In this document: positions 1-6,197 of the stretch, in pieces
Layout of the letters: each line of letters starts with the position of its first letter
Numbering within the stretch: the stretch's first letter is position 1
Assembly (NCBI GenBank): GCA_023388235.1
Contig: JAEWGQ010000189.1
Coordinates: 1 to 7,001 of the forward strand
Length of the DNA: 7,001 nt
Direction: 5' to 3'
DNA from: Actinomycetes bacterium
Lineage (GTDB): Bacteria; Actinomycetota; Actinomycetes; Actinomycetales; Cellulomonadaceae
Translations under genes and position numbers: made by a program
The notes under the pieces: model-generated
Told to the model about the DNA's origin: nothing
The model's input: the letters and a program-made list of their open reading frames with translations, nothing else
The model's database searches: none

Positions 1-182
1 GGGTCGAGGTGCGGATGCTGTCCGCCGTCGACCGCGCGGGCTTCCGGTACGAGCACAGCTACGCGCGCGGCAGCGGCGAGCGCACGGAAGGGGTGTACCG
101 CGCCGGCGAGCAGGGCGGGGGGATGGAGCTCGAGGGCGACGCGTACGAGTCCCTGGAGCGGCTGGTCGAGGCCTGCGCCTGA
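1..182 (+). CDS. 3' end of an unrecognised gene (C-terminal 59 residues)
   Basis: The reading frame is open from the left edge (first full codon at base 3) to a TGA at 180-182. Its third codon positions are almost all G or C, as expected for a real gene here. The visible C-terminus contains AVDRAGFRYEHSYARGSGER and ends SLERLVEACA. It looks soluble, with no membrane segment and no motif I can assign. The start lies outside the window, so its length and function are unknown. It runs towards the helicase-nuclease gene (convergent) and is followed after 14 bases by a stem-loop that may end its transcript. I see no link to the minus-strand module. Confidence 0.75.
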   Translation, partial: VEVRMLSAVDRAGFRYEHSYARGSGERTEGVYRAGEQGGGMELEGDAYESLERLVEACA

Positions 183-196
183 TCAGCGCCCGCGCA

Positions 197-213
197 GCAC
201 CAGGCGTTGGTGC
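197..213 (+). terminator. Stem-loop after the left-edge gene, candidate terminator
   Basis: GCACCA and TGGTGC form a perfect 6-bp stem around a GGCGT loop. Beyond one mismatch the stem gains two more pairs outside. It begins 14 bases after the TGA of the left gene, the right place for a terminator. No T-run follows, which is common in high-GC actinobacteria but leaves the call weak. Confidence 0.35.
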
Positions 214-257
214 AGCTCTCCTGTGACCGCCTCCGGCGCCGCGAAACTGGTCCCCTG

Positions 258-294
258 GGCGTTCGTCCCTGCAAACGTGCACCGGGCGAACGCC
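258..294. repeat. Long near-perfect hairpin in the convergent gap
   Basis: GGCGTTCGTCCC (258-269) pairs with GGGCGAACGCC (284-294) over 11 bp with one bulged T. Inside, TGCA (270-273) pairs with TGCA (278-281) around an AACG loop, with two unpaired C bases on the 3' side. It lies between two convergent genes, so it could act as a two-way transcription barrier or a REP-like element. There is no T-tract on either side. The fold is seen directly; the role is inferred. Confidence 0.5.
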
Positions 295-444
295 AGGTCC
301 TACGCGCTCAACATGGTGGCCGCGAACTGCAGGGCGCCGGCGGGCCGCGCGCACGGGTCCGCGGTGGCTGTTCCTCAACGTGATCGAGGGAGTGTCCACC
401 ACCAGCCGGCGGCCGGCGGCCTGACTCCCCCGACGCCCCGTTGG

Positions 445-462
445 CGGCGCGCCGATGCGCCG
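445..462 (-). terminator. Stem-loop just after the helicase-nuclease stop codon
   Basis: CGGCGC and GCGCCG make a perfect 6-bp stem with a 6-base loop. The arm begins seven bases beyond the TAA of the minus-strand helicase-nuclease gene. The left part also forms the 10-base palindrome CGGCGCGCCG. The position suits a terminator, but no T-run follows, so this is a candidate only. Confidence 0.35.
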
Positions 463-469
463 ATCGATG

Positions 470-3400
470 TTAATCCTCGGCGATCACCCGCAGGAACGCG
501 CCCAATTCTGCCAGTCCGTCCGGGGTACCGGGCAGGTAGTTCGTCAGGGCCCGCGAGTGCACCACGTAACTCGCCCACTGGGCGCGGGAGATGGCGACGT
601 TCAACCGGTTCCGGTTCAGGAGGAACTCCATCCCGCGAGGGACGTCCATGGGAGACGACGCCGCCATGGACAGCACCACCACGGGCGCTTCCTTGCCCTG
701 GAACTTGTCGACCGTGCCGACCCGGATCCCGGTGATGCTGTGCGCCTCCAGGGTGTGCCGAATCTTCGCGACCTGGGCGTTGTACGCGGCGACGACCAGG
801 ATGTCAGCGGGTGAGAGCTGCCGGTCCATGCCCGTGGCGTCGGTCCACGTTCGTTTGAGAAGGTCGGAAACGAGCGCGGTCACCGTGTCCGCCTCCTCAG
901 CGGACAGCACCGCGTTGCCTGTGTGCTCTACGGCCTCGGCGTGCACACCGGGCCGCACGCCGTCGAGGTTGCGCGTCGGGGGCGCCACAGATGTCAGCCT
1001 GTTCGCGTACGACAGCCGGGAGACCGTCGCACACAGGCCGGGGTGCATCCGCCACGTGGCGTCGAGGAAGTACCCGAGCGAGGTTGGGAGGGTGTCGGCC
1101 CCGTCCATCAGCCAGTCGAGCGCGGAGCGGTCAACCGGCTCAGGGTGTGTTCCCTGGCTGACCTGCGGTAGTTGCTGCGGGTCGCCGAGCAGAAGTAGGC
1201 GGTCGGTGGCGCCGGCGATCGCGATGGTGTTCGCCAGGGAGAACTGGCCGGCCTCGTCGATCACGATGAGGTCGTACCCGCCTGGCGGGATCTTGGTGTC
1301 GCCAGCAAAGTCCCAGCAGGTCCCGCCGACGACGAAGCCGCTGGGCTGCTGGTCGAAGAACCGCTTAAACGCCCTGGTGTCACGCAGCTTCACCCATGGG
1401 TGCTCGGAGGTGTCCCCGGTCGACGGCTTCTTGGCGACGCGGTCGGCCGGCGCCCCGGCTTCTAGGACGGCGCTCAGGAGGTGTTCGACGGTCGTGTGCG
1501 ACTGGGCTACCACGCCGATCTTCCAGCCCTCGCGGGCCAGGGCTTCGATCACTCGGGCCCCGTTGTAAGACTTGCCAGTGCCTGGCGGGCCCTGCACGGC
1601 GAGATAGGAGTGGTCGAGCTCCCGCACGGCGTCGGTGATCGCGACGTGGACCGGGGTGTCAGCGGCCGCGCGGGGGAGAGGCGCCGAGCCGAGCAGACGC
1701 GGAGGACGACGACGCAGGAGGTCCAGAACTGCGTCCGCGGGCAGGTCCGGGAGTCGTGCCGCCAGGTCGGAGGCGTAGGCGTGGATCGCGCTCTTCAGCG
1801 GTCCGTTGATCCACAGCGCTGCGGGCCCGACAGCTATCGGCAGGGTGTCGTGTCGGGGTGCGTCGGCTGCGATGGACTCGTTGATGGTGAGGATGTCGGT
1901 CTCGTCGGGTCCGGTCGTGGTGGCCGTGACGATCTTGGCGCCGTCAGTCCATCCGCGAGGGCTGCCGGTGGCTCTGTTCGCGGCGCCGGGCACCGGCGCG
2001 TCGTACAGGAGGTACACGTCCTTGCCCGCGGTCAGGTCGCTGCCGGCACTCAGTCGTCCGGTCAGGCGCAGCGTGCGTCGAGGTCGCGTACCGCGAAGGG
2101 GTACTGCCCAGGTGTCCACCACCTCGGCGGTGTCGACAACCATGGTCGAGCGTGGATCAGTCCACTCCGACGGGTCGGCGCTGAGCCGGTCGAAGTGCGC
2201 CCACCAGAACGGCTTCTCCTCGCGCACGTGGAAGTTGACCGCTGCTGCGACGAGCGCGACCGCGGCCTGGTCGCTCGTCCGCGCGCCGCCGGCCGGCTGC
2301 GTGAACGCATCGAGCGCCGTCAGCACCCCGTCGGTCTCGATGGGGTCGACCGCCGTCGCGGCAGCCTCGCCTGCCAAGGTGGCGGCTGGTGGGGCGGGTG
2401 GTGCGCTTGCCCGCTCCAGGAGCCAGTTCCGCAGCTCAAGCGTGGACTGGCAGTCGTACTCGTTGTATCCGGCGATCTGCTCTAGCTTGTCAAGCCACCC
2501 CTGGTGCTCGCCCTGGTCGCGCAGATCGCATGCGTCCGCGTACTCGGTGATCGACTCGCCCGCCGTGGTGACTTCCCCGCTGCGGGCCTGAGGCATGTAG
2601 AGCGGTTCGAGCTTCTTCAGGGAGTAGGAGCGCTGCCCGACCCGCAGGCTCGCCCGGACGGTGGCGTACAGGTCGACCAGGACCCCCTCGCGCAGCAGCT
2701 GGTCGACTTCGTCCTCCCCGACGCCGTGACGCGCGGCCAGGCGCAGCAGCGCGCTCTTCTCGTAGGGCGCGTAGTGGTAGATGTGCATGCCGGGGTACTC
2801 GGCGCGGCGCTCGCGCACGTACGTCAGGAACTCGGCCAGCGCCACCTTCTCCTGGACTCGGTCGTGCGCCCAGAACGGCCGGAACACCGCGGGTGCGTCA
2901 CCGATCGGTGCCTCAACGACGCCGAACAGGTACTCCAAGCCCCACCGGTCTGCGTCTCGGGTGCCAGGGGTGTCGTCGTACCACAGGGGGTCGCCCTCGA
3001 AGTCGAAGAAGATGTCCCCAGGGTCGGCCGCGGGCAGCGAGGCGATCGCCTGAGGGGAGAACACCTCGGAGTGCACGGTGCCGTCGCCGGCGTCCTGAGC
3101 CGCCTGCAGTGCGGCCTGCGCACGCAGCCGGGACAGGGTCGTGGCGCCGATACCGTCGACCGGCCCGGAGGACCCGGCGAGCGCCTCGACGGTGCAAACC
3201 CCGGCCGCCGCGAGCCGCGCGCGCTGCGTCACCGTGAGGCCGGCGACGAGCAGCGGATCGCGCACAGCTTCGATCTCGCTCGTGCAGGCCGCGCAGCGCC
3301 CGCACGCGGTGACGCCCGCGTCCCCCCAGCGGACCGGGGTGCCGGCGTCGCGGTGGTCCCCGAGCAGCCGCAGTAGGCGGCGAGACCGCTCCCGGTACAC

Positions 3401-4009
3401 CGGAACCAGGTCGTCGGTTCGGCGGGTGACGCTCTGCCCGGTCCCCAGGATCAGATGCACCTGATCGGAGACTGGTACGCCGCTCCGCTCCAGCTGATCG
3501 GCATAGGCCGCGAGCTGGATGAGCGCCAGCACCTTCTCCGAGCGCGCGAGTTTGGTGTCCCGGACCGACCAGACCATCCCTGCAGGTGACTGCTCCCGGA
3601 CCAAGAAGTCTGCCCAGCCCACGAACGACCCGTCGAAGAAACCGGCCTGGTAGATCACGGTGCTGCCATCGACGAGCGCCTTGGCGGTGTCGGTGTCCAT
3701 CTGCTCGAGGGCGGCACGACGGTCGTAGTCGTCCCTGCCCGGGCGAGCAATGGCCCGGACTCCGCCGCCGTCGACGTCCCACCCGCCGTGCTCAGCGAGG
3801 AGCCCTGCGAGCGCGTCCTGCTCGTGCCGTCGGCCCAGCGACGTGACGCGAGCGAGCAAGGCGTCGGGCGCCGGTGCTGCCTCGACGGTGTGGCCAAGGA
3901 CGCGATCGAGGGTCCGCAGCGAGGCGAACTCGCACGTCGCTGCGGCGGTGAGGTCGGACGCCGAGTGCACCAGCGTCCCGTCATCCAGGACGAACATGCG
4001 CACGACCAT
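470..4009 (-). CDS. TM0106-type RecB-like nuclease / RNase H-like nuclease / UPF1-type SF1 helicase
   Basis: This 1179-residue protein is intact and has three catalytic parts. (1) A PD-(D/E)XK nuclease at about 50-175, with H62-E63, D134 in GWADFL, D151-x-K153 and Q165. C26 lies before it and C236, C239, C242 after it, a possible Fe-S or metal clasp. A short helix-hairpin-helix-like stretch follows (about 260-300). (2) An RNase H-like, YprB/DEDDy-type domain at about 330-530, with D336-x-E338 in FFDFEGDP, E417, D446 and Y515-xxx-D519 in YNEYD. (3) A superfamily 1 helicase at about 790-1175: Walker A GPPGTGKS (807-814), DEAG (918-921), GDPQQLPQ (942-949), WRMHP (986-990), GTVDKFQGKE (1098-1107) and LNVAISRA (1136-1143). 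The family is expected to unwind and cut DNA or RNA, or both, in the cytoplasm; the substrate is unknown. The ATG at 4009 has no clear Shine-Dalgarno, and the ATG at 3997 (residue 5, MFVLDDG) is an equally good start. An in-frame TAG at about 4098-4100 limits any upstream extension. A defence or DNA-repair role is inferred from architecture and context. Confidence 0.93.
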   Translation of the reverse strand: MVVRMFVLDDGTLVHSASDLTAAATCEFASLRTLDRVLGHTVEAAPAPDALLARVTSLGRRHEQDALAGLLAEHGGWDVDGGGVRAIARPGRDDYDRRAALEQMDTDTAKALVDGSTVIYQAGFFDGSFVGWADFLVREQSPAGMVWSVRDTKLARSEKVLALIQLAAYADQLERSGVPVSDQVHLILGTGQSVTRRTDDLVPVYRERSRRLLRLLGDHRDAGTPVRWGDAGVTACGRCAACTSEIEAVRDPLLVAGLTVTQRARLAAAGVCTVEALAGSSGPVDGIGATTLSRLRAQAALQAAQDAGDGTVHSEVFSPQAIASLPAADPGDIFFDFEGDPLWYDDTPGTRDADRWGLEYLFGVVEAPIGDAPAVFRPFWAHDRVQEKVALAEFLTYVRERRAEYPGMHIYHYAPYEKSALLRLAARHGVGEDEVDQLLREGVLVDLYATVRASLRVGQRSYSLKKLEPLYMPQARSGEVTTAGESITEYADACDLRDQGEHQGWLDKLEQIAGYNEYDCQSTLELRNWLLERASAPPAPPAATLAGEAAATAVDPIETDGVLTALDAFTQPAGGARTSDQAAVALVAAAVNFHVREEKPFWWAHFDRLSADPSEWTDPRSTMVVDTAEVVDTWAVPLRGTRPRRTLRLTGRLSAGSDLTAGKDVYLLYDAPVPGAANRATGSPRGWTDGAKIVTATTTGPDETDILTINESIAADAPRHDTLPIAVGPAALWINGPLKSAIHAYASDLAARLPDLPADAVLDLLRRRPPRLLGSAPLPRAAADTPVHVAITDAVRELDHSYLAVQGPPGTGKSYNGARVIEALAREGWKIGVVAQSHTTVEHLLSAVLEAGAPADRVAKKPSTGDTSEHPWVKLRDTRAFKRFFDQQPSGFVVGGTCWDFAGDTKIPPGGYDLIVIDEAGQFSLANTIAIAGATDRLLLLGDPQQLPQVSQGTHPEPVDRSALDWLMDGADTLPTSLGYFLDATWRMHPGLCATVSRLSYANRLTSVAPPTRNLDGVRPGVHAEAVEHTGNAVLSAEEADTVTALVSDLLKRTWTDATGMDRQLSPADILVVAAYNAQVAKIRHTLEAHSITGIRVGTVDKFQGKEAPVVVLSMAASSPMDVPRGMEFLLNRNRLNVAISRAQWASYVVHSRALTNYLPGTPDGLAELGAFLRVIAED

Positions 4010-4109
4010 GGCGTCGTGGAGCTCTGGTTCACCACCGCCGTCCGGGTGAGATGTCTCGCGGCTGCCGAGCGGCCCGCGTCCGCGGTTGGCGGGGTAGGGC
4101 TACCCCAAG

Positions 4110-4119
4110 TGTCTAGACA
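4110..4119. promoter_or_regulatory. Perfect 10-base palindrome TGTCTAGACA, candidate operator
   Basis: TGTCTAGACA is fully self-complementary and AT-richer than its surroundings, lying upstream of the helicase-nuclease gene on its own strand. Such symmetric sites often bind dimeric repressors, but the window encodes no obvious DNA-binding regulator. The site is seen; its use as an operator is a guess. Confidence 0.25.
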
Positions 4120-4276
4120 GGGCGGACCGGGCAATCGTGTCGGTTTGCCCTCGCTGACTGTTCATCCACGTGTGCTTGCCGACCGGCATGTCAGGGGCGG
4201 TGGTCAGCCCAGGAGCGGCGCTGCTCTGCACGGCGACCCTGTCCAAACTTGGAGGCAATTGCGGCAGACCGGGCGC

Positions 4277-4297
4277 GGCGGGCACCTCCGCTCCGCC
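4277..4297 (-). terminator. Weak stem-loop after the partner gene
   Basis: On the minus strand, GGCGG-A-GC pairs with GCCCGCC (7 bp with one bulged A) around a GGAGGT loop. It begins five bases after the TAG of the partner gene. No T-run follows. If it works as a terminator it would partly uncouple the helicase gene from the partner transcript. The GGAGGT loop also resembles a Shine-Dalgarno but precedes no start codon at usable distance. Confidence 0.22.
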
Positions 4298-4302
4298 CCT
4301 TT

Positions 4303-5886
4303 CTAATAGTGCAACCCCACGTGGTCGACGATGACCCGGCCGTTCTGCGGGTCGAACGCGAAGTAGATCCGGCCGCACTCGTGCGCGGGAACCCCGTCGT
4401 TGACCTTCACGTGCGGGGTCCTGTCGTGCTTGTCTTCCTCGAACGTGAAGGCGCGAAACGACTTCGGCATCTTGTCGTCTTGGAGCGACACCTTGAGGTC
4501 GTAGTTCTCCCGGATCCACTTGTCGACATGCCCGATCGTTCGGTCAGTCCCGTCATTGAGGTCCCGGGCTACGCGCGCCAGTTTTACCAAGGCTGTTCGC
4601 ATGTCCTCGGGCGTGGGGTACCGATCGGCCTTCTTCCACGCCACGCGCGCTGCCTCGGTGAACACCAGCCTTCCCTCGGTGGCCTTCTCGAGGTGACTCG
4701 CAAGGGCGTTGAGAGTCTCTACGTCGCCGGTGACGAGTGCGGGGGCTTCGTCGAGGCCCGTGCCGGTGTCCTCGTCGATGATGGTGGCCCCCGCGTAGTG
4801 TTGGGCGATCTGCAACTGTTCGGCGGTTGCCTTCCAGCGCGCCGCCTCGCCGGCGAGCCCACGAGCGCGGGCATCGCTATCTGCCCACGCCTCCATAGCG
4901 TCGTTCAGGTCGATGCGGAGCTGGTCGCGCTCCTGATTGAGCGCGTCGATGATCGCGGTCAGGTTCCCGGACTCCACCGCCGCGGCGGTTCGCGCGGCAG
5001 CCAGCTCGGAGCGAGAGACACGTCCAGCCTCTCGGACGGCGCGGTACACCTCGTCCGACCCGCGTGTCAGTACAGATAGAGGAGCGACCTGACGCATGAC
5101 GGTCGCCCGGAGGGTGTCGACCTCGCCGGCGTTGACGATGTCCTCGCCGACCACGGTGGCTGGGACGGCCAGGTCCGACCACACCAGGAGACCGCCGGCG
5201 TACGGCACCCGCGCCCGTTTCTCCTGCGCGAGAAGGTGGCGGGCGGTGGGCAAGTCCACAGTCACGACGCGCACCAGACCGACCAGGCCGGCGGCTGCCC
5301 TGCGCGCCGCCTGGTGCGCCTCCTTCGTCCGGGCGTGCACCAGAAGCACCGGGAGGCGATGCTGCACCCGCAGCACGTCGGCAACGAGGGTGGCCGCGTC
5401 AGCGCCTCGCGCACGCAAGAACTTGCCGTCGACGATCTGCCCTCCGCTCGACACCCGCAGGCTCGGGTGGTTCACCAGGTCGGCGAGGACGTGGGGTTGC
5501 CGGACCTGCGGTTCGGCAACCGGGCTCAGGCCTGCGGCGTCGACTTCCCTAGCAAGACCGAGGCGAAGTCGCAGGTTGCGATTGAGCAGGCCGACGCTCA
5601 CGCGAGCGGTGAAGTGACTGCCGTCCCTGCCGACCGTCACCACGTCCATCCGAGTGACCCAGTCGCCTCGGGGGGAACAGAGGTGGGTCCATTCGGCGTA
5701 CTTGCGCAGGGCACCGTGCGTGGCGCGGAGGTCCCTCCGGCCGTCGTCAAGGAGCTCTGCAGCGAGCAGGGTGTCATCTTCGCCCACCCACGCGCTCAGG
5801 ACATCGAGCGTGGTCGCGACTGCAGAGTCAGCGTCCACCGTGGCTGCGGGCTCGATGACGAAGTCCGTCACGTAGAGGATCTGCAT
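4303..5886 (-). CDS. Unrecognised 527-residue partner protein of the helicase-nuclease
   Basis: I do not recognise this protein by name. The start is placed at the ATG at 5886 because a GGGGG run (5891-5895) lies four bases before it. The frame stays open upstream to 6063, but that part is Arg/Gly-rich and lacks a ribosome site. Residues 1-125 begin MQILYVTDFV. Residues 130-275 alternate hydrophobic strands and helices (LPVLLVHAR at 178-186, LVGLVRVVTVDL at 201-212, YAGGLLVWSDL at 229-239). This resembles a pattern I remember from uncharacterised actinobacterial proteins in defence-type loci. Residues about 305-362 are helical and charged, probably coiled coil. Residues 385-460 are helical. 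A compact C-terminal module (about 475-527) has HVKVNDG, CGRIYFAFD and VDHVGLHY. There is no Walker motif, signal peptide or membrane segment. It precedes the helicase gene on the same strand, so a sensor, adaptor or effector for it is plausible but unproven. Confidence 0.85.
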   Translation of the reverse strand: MQILYVTDFVIEPAATVDADSAVATTLDVLSAWVGEDDTLLAAELLDDGRRDLRATHGALRKYAEWTHLCSPRGDWVTRMDVVTVGRDGSHFTARVSVGLLNRNLRLRLGLAREVDAAGLSPVAEPQVRQPHVLADLVNHPSLRVSSGGQIVDGKFLRARGADAATLVADVLRVQHRLPVLLVHARTKEAHQAARRAAAGLVGLVRVVTVDLPTARHLLAQEKRARVPYAGGLLVWSDLAVPATVVGEDIVNAGEVDTLRATVMRQVAPLSVLTRGSDEVYRAVREAGRVSRSELAAARTAAAVESGNLTAIIDALNQERDQLRIDLNDAMEAWADSDARARGLAGEAARWKATAEQLQIAQHYAGATIIDEDTGTGLDEAPALVTGDVETLNALASHLEKATEGRLVFTEAARVAWKKADRYPTPEDMRTALVKLARVARDLNDGTDRTIGHVDKWIRENYDLKVSLQDDKMPKSFRAFTFEEDKHDRTPHVKVNDGVPAHECGRIYFAFDPQNGRVIVDHVGLHY

Positions 5887-5911
5887 CGTGCCCCCAACTG
5901 TCGAGTCGTGC

Positions 5912-5936
5912 GGTGTGCGCAACTTAGCGCCGCACC
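5912..5936. promoter_or_regulatory. Imperfect hairpin close to the partner gene start
   Basis: GGTGTGCGC (5912-5920) pairs with GCGCCGCACC (5927-5936) over nine pairs, with one G-T wobble and one bulged C, around an AACTTA loop. Read on the minus strand the loop is TAAGTT, a passable -10 element about 35-40 bases before the partner ATG, though I see no good -35. The site could be an operator over the promoter or a leader hairpin. Low certainty. Confidence 0.25.
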
Positions 5937-5964
5937 GAAGGCCGCCGCGGGCGTTTCCGCCGGT

Positions 5965-5994
5965 TCGCCTTCCAGTCGCGCTCATGGAAGGCGA
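5965..5994. repeat. Perfect 10-bp inverted repeat upstream of the partner gene
   Basis: TCGCCTTCCA (5965-5974) and TGGAAGGCGA (5985-5994) are exact inverted copies separated by ten bases. They centre about 95 bases upstream of the partner ATG. Half-sites two helical turns apart centre to centre suit a dimeric regulator; the same sequence could equally fold as a terminator hairpin, but it has no T-run on either strand. The repeat is seen; its function is inferred. Confidence 0.5.
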
Positions 5995-6185
5995 CAGCTT
6001 CATGTGTGCCCGTCGTGTGCTGACTGAGCGTGCACGCGCCGGCTCGCCGCCTCGTGGCGTCACCGCGGGCGAACGGGCGAGATCTCCAGGATCCCGTCTC
6101 CGCCCAGTCGATCTTCACGTCCGCGAGTCGACGACGTTCAGTCAGCCCTTATGGAGCAGGCCGCGGCCGGGGACATCGACGTGTT

Positions 6186-6191
6186 TAGGTT
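6186..6191 (+). promoter_or_regulatory. Candidate -10 element (TAGGTT) for leaderless transcription of the HEAT remnant
   Basis: TAGGTT fits the actinobacterial TANNNT -10 pattern and ends six bases before the GTG at 6198. Transcription would then start at or next to the GTG, giving a leaderless message, common in actinobacteria. No good -35 is visible. As the gene is broken, this may be a relic. Confidence 0.3.
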
Positions 6192-6197
6192 CCGGAC

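Larger units (their letters stand above)
4010..4302. promoter_or_regulatory. 293-base spacer between partner and helicase genes, rich in short palindromes
   Basis: No convincing gene lies here. It does hold several perfect short inverted repeats: GGGGTAG-GG-CTACCCC (4091-4106), TGTCTAGACA (4110-4119), TGCCG-AC-CGGCA (4177-4188) and TCCAA-AC-TTGGA (4242-4253). The first two sit three bases apart, about 80-110 bases before the helicase start, where an operator would be useful. I could not pick out a clear -35/-10 pair. A gap this long between two same-strand genes suggests separate control of the helicase-nuclease gene, or a long untranslated leader. Its function is inferred. Confidence 0.35.
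5887..6197. promoter_or_regulatory. Divergent regulatory region between the partner gene and the HEAT pseudogene
   Basis: This 311-base stretch separates the minus-strand partner gene from the plus-strand HEAT remnant and should hold promoters for both. I see two hairpins (5912-5936 and 5965-5994), a GGGGG ribosome site for the partner (5891-5895), a -10-like TAGGTT next to the HEAT start (6186-6191) and a GGCCGCGGCC palindrome (6159-6168). A minus-strand frame at 5924-6118 starting with GTG is open for 64 codons. It ends Arg-rich and lacks a clear ribosome site, so I do not call it a gene. Confidence 0.4.

Noticed and set aside
258..294. Integron attC-like site
   Set aside because: The arms do not show the GTTRRRY / RYYYAAC core pairs, and no cassette array or integrase is visible.
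223..2591. Long plus-strand open frames opposite the helicase-nuclease gene
   Set aside because: They are antisense shadows produced by high-GC codon bias; their compositions are Arg/Ser/Pro-rich with no family pattern.
4100..4189. 29-codon minus-strand frame starting MPVGKHTWMN in the spacer
   Set aside because: No ribosome site precedes its ATG, it is very short and resembles nothing I know; could be a leader peptide but unsupported.
5887..6063. N-terminal extension of the partner protein by 59 residues
   Set aside because: The extension is Arg/Gly-rich, has no ribosome site and crosses both hairpins, whereas the ATG at 5886 follows a GGGGG run and opens a well-ordered protein.
280..6075. 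Shared 10-mer CGGGCGAACG at 283-292 and 6066-6075, one copy in each gap flanking the two-gene module, as possible att-like direct repeats
   Set aside because: Ten shared GC-rich bases are expected by chance in a 7-kb high-GC window, and no integrase or tRNA is present.
5924..6118. 64-codon minus-strand frame starting with GTG (KIDWAETGSW) and ending Arg-rich
   Set aside because: Third-position GC is weaker than in real genes here after the first eight codons, no clear ribosome site, and it covers the inverted repeat upstream of the partner gene.
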